Assembly: GCA_006503535.1 (NCBI GenBank)
Contig: QYRS01000003.1
Coordinates: 4,154,001 to 4,218,000, forward strand
From: Arthrinium phaeospermum
Lineage: Eukaryota > Ascomycota > Sordariomycetes > Amphisphaeriales > Apiosporaceae
Length of the DNA: 64,000 nucleotides
Direction of reading: 5' to 3'
The position numbers were made by a program, and so were the translations under genes. Under the pieces are notes generated by a model. The model was not told where the DNA came from. It saw only the letters and a program-made list of their open reading frames with translations, and ran no database searches. The stretch's first letter is position 1. Every line of letters begins with the position of its first letter. Positions 45,953 to 57,359 of the stretch are shown here, piece by piece.

Positions 45953-47047
45953 GTCCCGAGGATGCCTCCCACCATCCCGGCCTCCTCTGTGAGATTTGAG
46001 CACCGCGCACGCAACCACATAACACAACCACCAAAACAACAGTTCAAACCTAACAATCAGGAAATATCCAAATAGAATAAAAAGAAAAACCTGAATTGGC
46101 AAAAAAAGCTCTGCCCGCGTGCACACGAACATACGAAAAACCCCAGGGTTGTCGTCCGCCCCGGTTGGGACCCCAGTGTTTTGTCTAACCACTTTTACAT
46201 CATGGCGCTCTGCCTGCAGGTCAGAGACGATAACCAGCTCGGCCACGGAACCGCAGAAGGCGCGCTGCGGCTTGGCGCTGCGCTGCGCAACTTTGGATCT
46301 CGCCGCCGAAGGGAAGGTGAGGCCCCACCTGTGACCCGTCTGCTGGTGGTTGGCAATTTATTGCTGTATTATGGCTTAAGTACCCACAGTCTCTGGGGAC
46401 TGGACATTCACAGTCAGTGGCGATGGCAGAGGTGTGGATATATGGGGTTGCCCTTGCCTCAGTTCACAGGTATCGCGGAATCCCTGTTGTGAGGTAAGTC
46501 AGGAGATATGGACAGGCTACTTAGACGCAGGTATGGTACTGGGATGGCAGCAACAGCAACGAAGAGGTGACACTGATCAGCAGATATCTAAAGGCATGTT
46601 GGTTCAAAGGACTACGTGCAGTGAGATGTTATGCATACAGAACAGGATGGCAAGATGAGAACATAAAATAGAAGAAGACGATATATACATGAGCGGCGAC
46701 ATGGTCCATATTCCAACAAGAAGACGTTGAAAATAAAAAGAAGATAATACAGGTCGAGTAGAGAAAATGGCAAAAAGCAACGAACCGGTGTGCACCCCGG
46801 TAAGTATCGAAAACCCACTTTGGGACAGGAGGATAGACAGTCGGGATCGGTCGGGGTCGGTGTGTCTGTTGGTCGCGCTCTCTGCCGGGGTTTCTCTAGT
46901 CCTTTTTTATGTTTTAAGTGTGCCTCTCTTCGGTGGTGCAGAACAACCATTGAGCCAACCAATTCAGTTGACTCGCTGGGGACTGGGAGAAAATGGATCT
47001 ATTTGGATTTATCTGTCTACCTACTGAGGTTTGGGAGCTTCCATAGC

Positions 47048-47094
47048 TAGGTAGCTGTAGGTAGCTACTTGGTTTTGCAGGTAGCTAGGTAGCT
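47048..47094 (+). repeat. clustered TAGGTAGCT repeats
   Basis: TAGGTAGCT occurs at 47048, 47058 and 47086, and CAGGTAGCT at 47078, within 47 bp. The cluster lies about 250 nt beyond the ORC6 stop codon. Confidence 0.8.
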
Positions 47095-47346
47095 TGGGTT
47101 GATTGTTTGGCGGTGATTGTCACTGGCACCTACAGAGGTAGGGGACGCAGCTTGCTGAAGAGGACAGGGACGGTGTGCCTACACGATCCCACCACCTGGA
47201 CTTGGTACACCAACAATTATTTCAGCTGGTGGGATGAGGCTATTCGAAAGCTGGCTGCGCGCAAGTGGGAGAAGAACATAGGCAGGTCCAGAGATATTGA
47301 ATACATTGCTCAGTCTAACGCATGGCTCTGGTCTATGGGGGTATCA

Positions 47347-48558
47347 TTACGCTGCTACATCGCCGCCGTCCACCGCGGTCTCCTGCTCCTTCTGCTCCTT
47401 CTTGATCTCCTCAATCCTCATCAAGACATCCTCCTTCCAATTCCGGTACTCCTCACGCTTGCGGTCCGTCATGACCCAGCGACCCTGGAACATGCTGTCC
47501 CCCCTCTGCATCTGCACCCGGTCCATGGCCTCGTCGTTATCATCGCCGCCATCTCCATCGGGATCCGAGCCCTGGTTGTCCTTGCCGGTGCCGCATGCGT
47601 CCACCATATCTTGTATGCTGCCGTACCAGCCGGACTCCTGCCAGCCGCTCTTGGTCCCCTTCTCCACCGTCTTGTCGATGTCCTTGGTCCTGATGTCGGA
47701 CCAGCCATCCCACGCCGCCTCTTCGTCGTCCTCGAACCCCTTGACCTCGACGGCGTCACGCGCCTTCATGATGGCCTTCAGGACCTGCTCGCGGGCCTTG
47801 GCATACACCTTGGGGTCGGGGTTGTCCGTCTCGAGAGAGATAATTTGCCACATTGTGAGGAAGGCGATGCCGGCCAGGAGCGGCGTGAGGTTGGCGTTGA
47901 CCCAGTCGTCCGTCGTACGCCGGCCGCGGGGCAGCACAATCGTCTCCATACCAGCCAGGACGATGCGGCCGATGCGGCTCTGGTTCATCTGGGTGCACAT
48001 GAACTGGATGGTGGGCCGAATCCAGGGGGGCAGCGTATCGTGGTCTTGGGCTTTCCTCTTGCCGGGCGTCACGAGCCCCTTCTTGGCCGACGTCGATTTG
48101 GTCGGCGTCCCATCTCCCCTTGGTCGGAACTGCGCCAGCGACGCTTCCTTGGTGGGCGTGCCCCGGTTGTGCGTCCTCTCAATCGTGGCCGCGCTGCCAA
48201 AAAGTCCCTGGGCCTCTCGGAGCTTGGAGCTCGGCGTCCTGACCCGCCCGCTCTTGGCCACCGCGTTCGCGGGCAGGATGTTGTCGAGATGGGTGTATAA
48301 TCGCTTGTAGATGCGCGGCGGTACTGGGGGGCGCGCCTGGATTTGCGGCAGGTCGAGACTTGTCTTCAATCGTTCGCAGGCGAGGTTGGCGCATGCGTAC
48401 TCGCGCGCGACCTCTTCTTCGGCCTTGAGGGTGCTGGCATTGTGTCGCGACTGCGTCAGGAGACTCGAGGCGAGGTCCACGAGCGGGCGAGGCAGGGATG
48501 CCGCAGAAGGGTATGTCGGCACGAGCGAGAGGAGTGTCGTCTCCAAAGTGCGCGACAT
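47347..48558 (-). CDS. ORC6: origin recognition complex subunit 6
   Basis: Subunit of the complex that marks replication origins and loads the MCM helicase in the nucleus. Intronless, 403 aa from ATG 48558. The N-terminal cyclin-like fold begins MSRTLETTLLSLVPTYPSA and continues LPRPLVDLASSLLTQSR, NLACERLKTSLDLP and PPRIYKRLYTHLDNIL, matching fungal Orc6. A linker (about 150-225) is basic and contains several TPxK/SSK sites (GTPTK, RTPSSK) of the type phosphorylated by CDK. The C-terminal domain (PPWIRPTIQFMCTQMN, GRRTTDDWVNANLTPLLAG) ends in an acidic and Glu/Lys-rich tail. An upstream in-frame ATG at 48759 was rejected because the extra 67 residues are not conserved-looking. Confidence 0.9.
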   Translation of the reverse strand: MSRTLETTLLSLVPTYPSAASLPRPLVDLASSLLTQSRHNASTLKAEEEVAREYACANLACERLKTSLDLPQIQARPPVPPRIYKRLYTHLDNILPANAVAKSGRVRTPSSKLREAQGLFGSAATIERTHNRGTPTKEASLAQFRPRGDGTPTKSTSAKKGLVTPGKRKAQDHDTLPPWIRPTIQFMCTQMNQSRIGRIVLAGMETIVLPRGRRTTDDWVNANLTPLLAGIAFLTMWQIISLETDNPDPKVYAKAREQVLKAIMKARDAVEVKGFEDDEEAAWDGWSDIRTKDIDKTVEKGTKSGWQESGWYGSIQDMVDACGTGKDNQGSDPDGDGGDDNDEAMDRVQMQRGDSMFQGRWVMTDRKREEYRNWKEDVLMRIEEIKKEQKEQETAVDGGDVAA

Positions 48559-49230
48559 GGTTGGGCTGTTCGAGGTCGATGTCGAGGAGTGGCTGACTTC
48601 GCGTCGGCACGCGTCGAGGTCGAGTTTCGCTTGAAGTCGGGTTAAGGTGGAGTTTTTGGGACGTTGCTCCGGGCTGCCAGCAGAGTTCCCGCTACAACCC
48701 TGGCGGCGCTGAAACCTGACGTCAGTGGGTCGCTGGAGCTTCAGCCGCTCGAAATTCAATTCCTCCAGTGAAACGGTACAGTCAACGCTTGAGCGTGGTT
48801 ACCGACTTTGGAAGTTCGTTGCCGGTTATCAAGCGACGGTTTAAACAGAATATATGCTACGGCAATTCACAAGACAAAAGGCCAAGCAACCCCAATTGAT
48901 GGTACCTGACAAGACGTCGAAACATGTGAGCCAGGCCATGACAGGTTTAGCGTCGCATCCTCTCCCACCAAACCCCCCTGCCTGCCTAGCAACCGCAAGC
49001 TAAACCTGCAGCGCTGGCGATCCCCCTGTCATGTTGAAATGCCAGAACCTGGGATCGGGGAGCGCTTGCTGACGGGAATCTCCAAATCCAAACCCGACTT
49101 TTCGCATCCCGAAACGAAACAAAACCTCCTGTCACTATTTATTACGTCGCATATCCTCGAGTCCACCATCGACCAATATTGACGATTGACCAATTTTTGT
49201 TGCCTCGAATCACCCGACAGACATTCCAAG
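48559..49230. promoter_or_regulatory. divergent promoter region, ORC6/EF-hand protein
   Basis: 670 nt between divergent start codons; no distinct motif was recognised. Confidence 0.45.
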
Positions 49231-50014
49231 ATGCGATCCACGATATTAGTGACGTTGAGCCTGCTCAGCGGAGCTTTGGCACACGGTGATCATGGCGGCT
49301 CCCAAAAGCCCATGGTCGACGAAAAGGCCGATTGGATGACCAAACACATGGCCGGTACGTTTTTCCCCAGTGTTACCAGCTACTGCAATCCATCCTCGTG
49401 CTTCCACAGGCAAAACGGTCGGATTTTGCTTGTCTGCTTGCCACAGCTAATTGCGAAACAAATGCTGTTGTGTCCCGTCGCTTCAATTCAAGCTCGTCAG
49501 CGCTAACTTCGTTTCTTCTTTTCGGCCAGAGGAACACCACATCTCCGACTTCGATGCCTCCTCCTTCTTCGCGCTGCACGACTTCGACGCCGACGGGCAC
49601 TGGGAGCACGAGGAGATCCAGCGGACGTACGGCCTGATGGACGAGTCGAACGCGGCGGTGCCGGCGCACCGCAAGGCGGACATCGCGCACGAGGTGGCGA
49701 ACCTGATGGACACGGACCACGACGGCTTCGTGTCGCGGGCCGAGTTTGTCGACTTCATCAACGCGGGCAAGACGCTGCCGGACATGGGCACCGGTCCGGG
49801 CCACCACGGCGACGATGAGTACGAGTACGAGATCCACCACTGGGAAAAGTACCACGGCGACGACACCACGATGGAGGACCTCACCCACCCCGAGGACATT
49901 GCGCACTTCAAGAAGCACGAGGAGATGGAGGAGGCCGAGCAGCGCCTCGAGCAGATGAACCGCATGCGCATCATCGAGGGCAACATCCCCAAGCTGTTCC
50001 AGAGGGGCGGCTAG
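49231..50014 (+). CDS. secretory-pathway EF-hand protein (Ssp120/nucleobindin-like)
   Basis: Exons 49231-49354 and 49530-50014 give 202 aa; the 175-nt intron starts GTACGT and ends GGCCAG. There is a signal peptide (MRSTILVTLSLLSGALAHG). Two EF-hand loops are canonical: 60-71 (D60, D62, D64, G65, E71) and 103-114 (D103, D105, D107, G108, E114). A Glu/His-rich segment (EYEYEIHHWEKYHGDD) and a helical C-terminus (HFKKHEEMEEAEQRLEQMNRM) follow. No TM segment or HDEL signal is present. The layout matches yeast Ssp120, a luminal calcium-binding cargo-receptor partner, so a role in early secretory transport is likely but inferred. Confidence 0.85.
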
Positions 50015-51916
50015 AAACAGAGCTTTACTCTGGCGCACGGGGATGAGGGATCCGCGAGGTGTATACAATATCGGTTGAACTTGTGGATCTTACGATTATA
50101 TGTTGTAATGTGTATTGAGAGGAACATGTACGCATAGTAACTAGGTCCTATGTGGCCGATCATGGAGGATGAGGTGCAGGCGCCCCCCTGCTGAATATGA
50201 AGATGACGATGTTCTTTCTCCCACTCGAGATGCTCTTGACAAATGTTCTTCGGATCTCCTACGGTAAAACCGACACGTCGGCGAAGTAAGAACCAAAGCA
50301 TAAGCGCATCTGATGTATCCGTATTTCAAAGGTCGATGTCGACATGCTTGGAGATTCACGGTCGCAAAGATGTCGCCAGTTTGATATGATGAAGCCCGTT
50401 CCTATACCTATAAGCAAACCATAGTTCCACCCAAACAGGAATGTATCGATGATTTTGCTTAGTTGCAGCTAATTGATCAACCTCTCTGGCCGCAGACACG
50501 GAAATTGATGTAATTTGCCCAGAAGTGGCATTGAATAAACACCAGAATAGCCAGAGTAATTGCTGAGGCTTAAAGTACTCGAATGGAATAATCAGTGGTA
50601 TAAGCATCCAAGGTATACTGACTACTTATCTTGTTGACGTCCCTACTGGTTTGCCCGGCCGGGTGCGGCCAATGGCGGCGTCATTGGGCGGGGTTTTGCG
50701 CCGACAACGATTGGCTCTCTTCTATGGGCAGATCCTGGCCGAAGGAGATGCATCAACTGTCGCGGGCACCCCTTTCCCAGGTTGGGATTGCAAGCCAACA
50801 AATAAGGCAGGTGGTTCACCCCCTGATTCAATAATAGAAAAGCGCATGCGCGATGCATCGAATGACCTGACCTGTCAGCCAGCCTCGTTTATCTTTACAT
50901 AAATCCGGGCCCTTGCACCATGCGGTTCTTTCTTATGGCGATCCTGGTGGAAGGTTGCTGTGCCAAGACAGATCGCATTGAAGACTAAAGATTGGAACTC
51001 AAAAACACATGGTCAACCTCCCATCACTGCACTGTTGATACGCATGCAGTTGAACGACTATCAATAAGCCTATCATACAGCCATAGTAGGCAACTCCAAA
51101 GCATCGCATGCTCTGAGTTGGCCATCTGATTCGTACATACACACTGATAATGCTGACATTGGCAGGCCTTCCGCGTTATGGACTGATGTCACCCCTCATC
51201 CCGTCCTCGGACGCCTGCCATGTTTGAAGAAGGTGCCAGTGGCAGGGCGGTTTGAATTAAAATGCGACGACATGATTGCTAGCTGCGACCTCCTGGCTCG
51301 ACTCCCCAAATAAACAGCGGATGCTGGTTGCCCGAACGGGCAAGTCGGGGCGGAGCCCCTTCATGCGCCAAGGCCCGTCCGGTGTGTCGTACCGTCGCAT
51401 CCCCAAGACGGCCAGGGCGGGTCACGAATTCCCACCACCCAGAGCAGAGAGGCCATCCCAATATCAGTTTACCCGTTTGGGCCGTATAGGACCTCGCTGA
51501 TATGACCACTCGCAACTGCCGCACGTCGTAGCGAGGCTACATAGGTAGGTCTTCATGGGCCTGGGCGAGATCTGTGCCCCCATTCCCTGGTCGGCAAATG
51601 GGCCGAGAGATCTCGCTCGCGGGACCCACGATAGGAAGGTCAATCAAGGGTAGGGTTCAGCGTTTACATAAACCGGGCGAGCCCTCGCTCTCTTCCTGGG
51701 TATTCACGTGAAACTTTGCCTCGATTGTTTCGTGTAGATTTGCAAGAAAGTGCCTACTGTTCTTTTATTCTCTCACTTCTATTCTTGAACTCGCAACCGC
51801 GTTGCTTCACTCTCTGCTTCTCCCAGTGACCAGCATTGCCGTTCTACTACCCGTCACTACGACCTACCACAAGACCCAATCACATTACCTCGCCAACACC
51901 ACCAAACACAACCAAG
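50015..51916. other. 1.9-kb intergenic region
   Basis: Follows the EF-hand gene and ends with the promoter of the small secreted protein. The last 250 nt are pyrimidine-rich. No gene was supported. Confidence 0.45.
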
Positions 51917-52444
51917 ATGAAGCTCTCCCTCCTCGCCACCGCCGCCGCCAGCCTAGCCGTCGCCGAAGCCGCCATCAACTGGACCCTCGAGAAGGCCGGG
52001 AACCCGAGCGCGGACCAGTCCGACGCCTACACCAAGATCGAATCCGCCATGAAGCTGGCGGCGGCGCGGCACGCCCGGCTCGGCTCGGCCTCGAAGAACA
52101 TCCGGGTCTACTACACCCCCGGGGTGCCCACGGCCGAGGCCAACTACAACGGCGACCTGCGGTTCGGGTCGAACCGGGCCTACATGAACGAGCGCACGGC
52201 GCTGCACGAGGTGTCGCACACGCTGGGGGTGGGGCAGACGGCGGCGTTCGACCGCAAGTGCGCGGCCGGCGACTGGGCGACGGCGCTGCCCTTGTTGCGG
52301 AGCTGGGACGGGCAGAGTGCCACGATCAGCTGCGGCGGGTCGCACTTCTGGCCGTACGGGCTCAACTACGACAACGAGTGGAGCGAGACCAATGCGGACC
52401 GCAACGTGCTCCTGGTCAATGCCATGATCAAGGACGGCATGTGA
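51917..52444 (+). CDS. small secreted zincin-like protein (HExxH)
   Basis: Intronless, 175 aa. The signal peptide is MKLSLLATAAASLAVAEA. A helix (ADQSDAYTKIESAMKLAAARHA) and a strand region (NIRVYYTPGVPTAEANYNG) precede HEVSHTLGVG, a metzincin-like HExxHxxG motif. At least two Cys follow (FDRKCAAGDW, SCGGSHFWPYG), which could pair. At about 155 residues mature it is far smaller than classical secreted metalloproteases, so it may be a minimal peptidase or a non-catalytic relative. I do not recognise a named family with certainty. The start has good context in a pyrimidine/CAA-rich leader. Confidence 0.8.
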   Translation: MKLSLLATAAASLAVAEAAINWTLEKAGNPSADQSDAYTKIESAMKLAAARHARLGSASKNIRVYYTPGVPTAEANYNGDLRFGSNRAYMNERTALHEVSHTLGVGQTAAFDRKCAAGDWATALPLLRSWDGQSATISCGGSHFWPYGLNYDNEWSETNADRNVLLVNAMIKDGM

Positions 52445-52779
52445 GCTGGATTGAAGGGGGAGGCGCAAGGGGCAGTGGGCGTGTTCTTGTATATACTTTC
52501 TTGAAGGGCAAATCCCCGGGGCCCGTATTCTGCACATTGGCGTAGCGAATGAATATCACCATTTCCGGCAGCATGACCGCGTGTTTTCTCATCGACGTTC
52601 GGCCGTCGCACTTGCGCCTCACTCGTCACCGTAATCCCAGTTCCGCGAACGTGTAATTGGGAGCTTTCATCATTAGTCTCAGAACAGTACTGTTGGTTGA
52701 TATAAGCGCTAAAACTCCTTTCCCTAATCCCAAACCCGACATTGCCCAATTGTGTGTGTGTTATTCTTATCCCCCATCA
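52445..52779. other. convergent 3' region
   Basis: 335 nt between two convergent stop codons, presumably both 3' UTRs. Confidence 0.5.
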
Positions 52780-55095
52780 TCATACAACATCAATCTCCTC
52801 GGCATCCGAAACCGACGACACCGCGCCGCCACTGCTGCTATTGCTGGCGGTGTCCCGAAAATCCGCCATGGACACCAGCCCCGCCCGCGGCGCGTACGCC
52901 CGCTGCGACATGCGCGCCAGCGAGCGCATAAACGCCGGCACCGAGCAGCCGAGCTCCTCGTCCTCGCCCCAGGCCGGCGTGACGCCGAGCCGGATCGAGA
53001 CCTCGTGCATCTCGGCGATCTCGCGGCTGTCCCAGATGCCCTCGCGGCGGTTGAGCGACCTCAAGAGCTTCAGGGCGCGCGCCGTCTGCGCCTCGTCGCG
53101 GCACACGCTGATGATGAACGAGAGGTCCGAGATGAGGTCCCCGTCGAGCGAAAAGGTCGGCTTCCCCGCGGCCACGAAGGGGGCCGCCAGGTCCTCGGCC
53201 CGCTGCAGGCAGTCCTCGCACGTCGCGTGCGAGACGCCGGCCGAGTCGCCGCCGTTCTGCGACAGCTCCACCGCCATCTCCCAGAAGCTGCGCTGCAGGC
53301 GCAGCCGGGCCAGCATGCTGCGGTCGCGGGCCGGCAGGTCCGGGGCGGGCGGCAGGCGCTCGACGGTGCGCTCGAAGCGGCGGTTCCAGGCGTAGAACCG
53401 GACGTTCCAGTGCTCCTCCCAGAGGGCGTTGAAGATCTTGGTGGTCGTGATGGTGTTGTCCTGGGACACGGTCGAGGTCACGAACGCGGGGGACCGCGAC
53501 GTGCCCCGCGGGAGTCCCTGCGCGTACGGGTCCGCCCGGGCGATCTTGCCCTCGGGCGTCGGGGGCCGCGACGACCCTTGCATCAGGTGCTGCTGCTCGG
53601 CCTCGTGCAGGGCGATGAAGTGGCCGATGTCCAGCGTCCGCAGCGAGTACAGGGCATCGTTCAGGTCGTCGAAGGGCTGGTCCTCCTCGGCGGCCATGGG
53701 GGCGATGGGGATGTTGCTGGGCAGCGCCGGCGTCAGGGGCGCGTCCATGAAGGCCGAGAACTCGAGGCCCAGGCGGGCAAACATGTCGTACGTCTGCTGC
53801 CAGAGGCCCGCGTCGCGGATCTTGCTGCCGGCGTCCAGGGAGGCGAGCAGCTGGAAGCCCGACTGGATGTGCTTGATGGACTCCGAGTATCGACCCATGA
53901 GGCTCTCGAACGTCACAAACATCAGGCAGCAGAGCAGTGCGCCGTGGGTGGAGGCGACTGAGTTGGGCGACGACATGGCCTTCACCAGGCTGGAAATGGC
54001 CCGGTTGTACTGCTGGATGGCGGCATTCTCCTGGTCCGTATCCCAACTCGACGAGCTGGATGGTGATGTTGATGTGTAAGCCCGGATGACGAAGAGTTGG
54101 TGGGCGGCGCCGACCGCAGAAATGGTCTGCCGCAAGTAGTCTTCTTGATGTGCTATGGGCAACGCGTAGGCATCCCAAAAGTCCAGCATGCCGGCCGAGT
54201 CGGCCAAGCCAAAACGGGTGCAGACGCGGAAGTGATGGAAGTACCTCGCCTCGGTGGCGGACTCGAAGACGATGGGGTTGATGGTGAAGAGTGGAGTACT
54301 ACTATTCCGCCGCGACGGGCTGCTCCTACAACTGCTAGCTGGGCTGCTCCCGCGGGTGCTGCTGGCGGACTTCGCCACCGCCTGCGAAAGGGCGGAGCCG
54401 GCGCCATCCTCCTTGGACGACGGCGGCTGGGCCGAAGGATAGCCGTCGCAGACCACTTTTGCGGCGGCGCAGCGACGGCATGTGGGTTTTGTTTCGTCAC
54501 ATTTCTTGTGGCGGATTCTGCGCCGACACAATGGTCATTTGGTCAGTGAAGGCGAACATTTAGAACAAGAACATACGATGGAGTGGTCAGGTTGGAGAGA
54601 TTGGGCGATTGGGGGAATGCTTGTTACCTGCTGTACGGTACCAATCAATGTGTTAGCCAAGTCTCCATCTCGAACCAGAAACGCCAGCAAGGGCCACCAC
54701 TACACTCACCAAGTCATGCAGCCGGTGCGGGCCCGATGGCTGAAGGCCCGGGTGTACTTCTTCTTCTTGGCCTGTGTTGGAGGTGGAGCCGCGACGTCTC
54801 CGGAGTAGGACGTGCTGCTGCTGCTGGTTTTCCTGACCGTCATGGCGCCCGTCACCTGTGGTTGTTTCGGCTCCTCCTTCTCCCCCTCGCGAATAGGCTC
54901 GGGAGACAAGGCGTAGAGAAAAGCATCCGTGTCGGGCGGGCAGTCGAACGCGAGACCTTCTTGACTCGTGTAGAGTTGCTCAAGAGACGACTCGGGAAAA
55001 CCGCTGCTGCTGCTGCTGAGGAGAGTACCGTCGAAGTCCTGAGGAGGTACCTCGAGGGCGGCCTTCGTCCTGTCAGCCAAGGAATGCGAGATCAT
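52780..55095 (-). CDS. Zn2Cys6 fungal-specific transcription factor with a 3-nt microexon
   Basis: Nuclear regulator of unknown target. Exons 54710-55095, 54628-54630 and 52780-54517 give 708 aa. The zinc cluster is C126-x2-C129-x6-C136-x6-C143-x2-C146-x6-C153. C129 and R130 are assembled from three pieces: TG (exon 1), CAG (microexon) and A (exon 3). Joining exon 1 directly to exon 3 gives an in-frame TGA; inserting the CAG that lies between GTACAG and GTAACA restores CRIRHKKC with exact spacing. Intron 1 (79 nt) has a GCTAAC branch and intron 2 (110 nt) a CTGAC branch. The N-terminal 115 residues are Ser/Pro-rich with a KKKKYTRAF basic patch. The C-terminal half carries the middle homology region (FESATEARYFHHF, QYNRAISSLVKAM). 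Target pathway unknown. Confidence 0.88.
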
Positions 55096-56273
55096 GTTGC
55101 CACAAAAAAGGACCGGTAGAGATGAGACCTCCCTCCTCTCTGGTAACGGTACACAAGGAGAATTAACAGCAGGAAGGACAAGCCATGGGGGAGTCGGGAA
55201 TTATCCCCTCTATCCTTTTCGCCATACGGCAGAGTGGAGCGGCAGCGAATGAAATGCCGGCGTGACACATTAGCCTGCACCATGCAACCCACCCAGGGGC
55301 CAATAAAGCATGGCCAGATGGGTCCCGAGCGCTGGAAAGGGCACTGGCTCGGAGCCCGAGGACCCTGAAGATTCGCGGAGAGCTAGCCAATCACCGATCC
55401 ACAATTTGCTCTCCACCGCGAAACAGGCCTGGACTTGACGATTCCGCGAGTCACGTCGGGGGAGAGCCGGGGTCCAACCTGTCAGAAGAAGTTTAATAGA
55501 TCCCATCTCACCAAAAGCCGGAACGAAACAGTCCAGAAGGCTGGCATCATCTCGGCAGGCCGCCGTGGTCGGGTACGGGGATCGTCGTGGACTGGGTTCC
55601 GCCTTGGTCCCAGCCGTTTGGTAGAGTGACCCTAGCCAGCTAGTAAGTATTATTACCTAGTAGCCAACAGGTCAGGAGCTTCCTTCCTCTTCCACGTCGA
55701 TGGGACCCCCATTTTCGGAAACTGGGACGTTGCGCAAGATGGAGACCGCGGGGCTGACCTGCCCGAGGAGCGCAGCCCGAGAGTCCGCTACCTCCGGGCC
55801 CCCCCCTCGATCCACAGGCCGATTGATCGTCCCATAGCAAAGCAGGCTGAGCAATGCCTATCTGTCGGGAACCTGCGAAGCCGCGGTCAAGATCGCGGCA
55901 GAACCTTGGGAAATTGGATAATGGCATATGATAACCATCATTGAGGCCTCCTCCTCCGAGTCAGCTGCCATTGCCATCCCGAGACAGAAAAAAGATGTAT
56001 AAACCTTCCCTGGGCCGCTGCTACTTGAGCCTAAGGAGATCAACAGTCAAGTAACTCTATCCATCACAGCCAAGCAACCAAAGACGATCTCTCGTCGCTA
56101 ACATCGAAACAATCCCCTCCTATTTAAGGTCATTCTCATCATCACGCGGCCTCACCACTGTTTCGAAACATACCACTATTGCTGCTGCTCGTCGTCATCA
56201 TCAATACAACTACTACTACCCACCTTTTCTTGCGCTCACCCAAGGCCGCCGCTCATTCGCACACCAAGTCGCA
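55096..56273. promoter_or_regulatory. divergent promoter region, regulator/GNAT
   Basis: 1.2 kb between divergent start codons. A pyrimidine- and CAA-rich leader precedes the GNAT gene. No motif was assigned. Confidence 0.45.
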
Positions 56274-57086
56274 ATGGCGTTCCACATGCGCGAGGCGACC
56301 GCGGACGACATCCCGGCCCTCTGCGACGTCTTCTTCGACGCCTTCTCCGAGGACCCCATCTCGAGCCGCATCTTCCCCCGCGCCTCGCCCCTCGCGCAGG
56401 CCGAGATCCTCGACACCTTCACCCACAGCGTCGCCGAGCCCGACGTCCGCGTCTTCGTCGTGACCGAGGCGCCCGGGTCCGGGTCCGAGCCCACCGACAG
56501 CAACAAAAAGGACGACAAAGACGACATCCTCGGCTACGTCGAGTGGGTCGCCCCCCGCTCGGAGCCCTACTCCCCCCCGCCCCCGGCCCCCGACACCACC
56601 GGCGCCAAGGCCCAGGCCCTGGCCCAGCAGTTCTTCGAGGTCATGGAGCGCAAGCAGCGCGAGCACATGGGCCGCACGCCGCACTGGCACCTGGCCTTCA
56701 TCGGGGTGCGGCAGCGGGCGCAGGGGCGCGGGGTGGCGCGGCAGCTGATCCAGTGGGGCGTCGACCGCGCCGACGCGGACGGGGTCGAGGCCTACGTCCA
56801 GTCGAGCCCGATGGCGGCGGCGCGCTACCGCCGGTACGGGTTCGAGGATATCGACACGCACCACTTTGAGCTGGCGGGGGATTACCACGAGGTGTTTTTG
56901 AAGAGGAAGCCGCAGCAGCAGAAGAAGCAGGAGCAGGGGCAAGAGCGGTCATTGAAGGACGCGAAGCTGTCGGCTGAGGAGGTGTCGCAGCTGTTCAAGT
57001 CGCATGGCGGGGCTGGCGAGGTGCAGTCCCAGAAGAGCATAGAGAGGTTCGAGCATTCTCCCAGCGTCATTGCGCAGGTTGGCTGA
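56274..57086 (+). CDS. GNAT-family N-acetyltransferase
   Basis: Intronless, 270 aa. The N-terminal strand-helix MREATADDIPALCDVFFDAF and the acetyl-CoA pyrophosphate-binding loop VRQRAQGRGVARQLI (R/Q-x-x-G-x-G/A motif) are diagnostic. AYVQSSPMAAARYRRYGFE is the GNAT strand 5 to strand 7 region. An inserted charged loop (about 68-80) and a Gln/Lys-rich C-terminal extension (about 215-270) flank the core. The substrate is unknown; small-molecule GNATs of this kind in fungi are often annotated only by fold. Confidence 0.88.
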   Translation: MAFHMREATADDIPALCDVFFDAFSEDPISSRIFPRASPLAQAEILDTFTHSVAEPDVRVFVVTEAPGSGSEPTDSNKKDDKDDILGYVEWVAPRSEPYSPPPPAPDTTGAKAQALAQQFFEVMERKQREHMGRTPHWHLAFIGVRQRAQGRGVARQLIQWGVDRADADGVEAYVQSSPMAAARYRRYGFEDIDTHHFELAGDYHEVFLKRKPQQQKKQEQGQERSLKDAKLSAEEVSQLFKSHGGAGEVQSQKSIERFEHSPSVIAQVG

Positions 57087-57359
57087 ACTGGATGAAGGTC
57101 GTCGTGGTAGGCCAGCAGTTTGGCGGTCAATGGGCCGTAATGTTGCTAGGCTGTCTGATTGAGCACGAGCGAGTGCAAGGAGGGCAGTTAGCAGGTGATG
57201 ATGCGCGCTCGCAGCTGCAATTAAGTAATATATTTTAGAATCTATGCATCTTGCCCCTTTACCGATACCTTTCATGCTCAAAACTGCAGAACCGTACCAT
57301 ATTCATCTGCCACTGAAATGTGATGTCGGCTACATTGCCCCGCCATAGACCCCCCTGAC

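Larger units (their letters stand above)
44668..47346. other. 2.7-kb intergenic region
   Basis: Lies between the Zn2Cys6 regulator and ORC6. It holds a Pol III/tRNA-like element (45868-45952) and a cluster of GGTAGCT repeats near its right end. No protein gene was supported. Confidence 0.5.
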
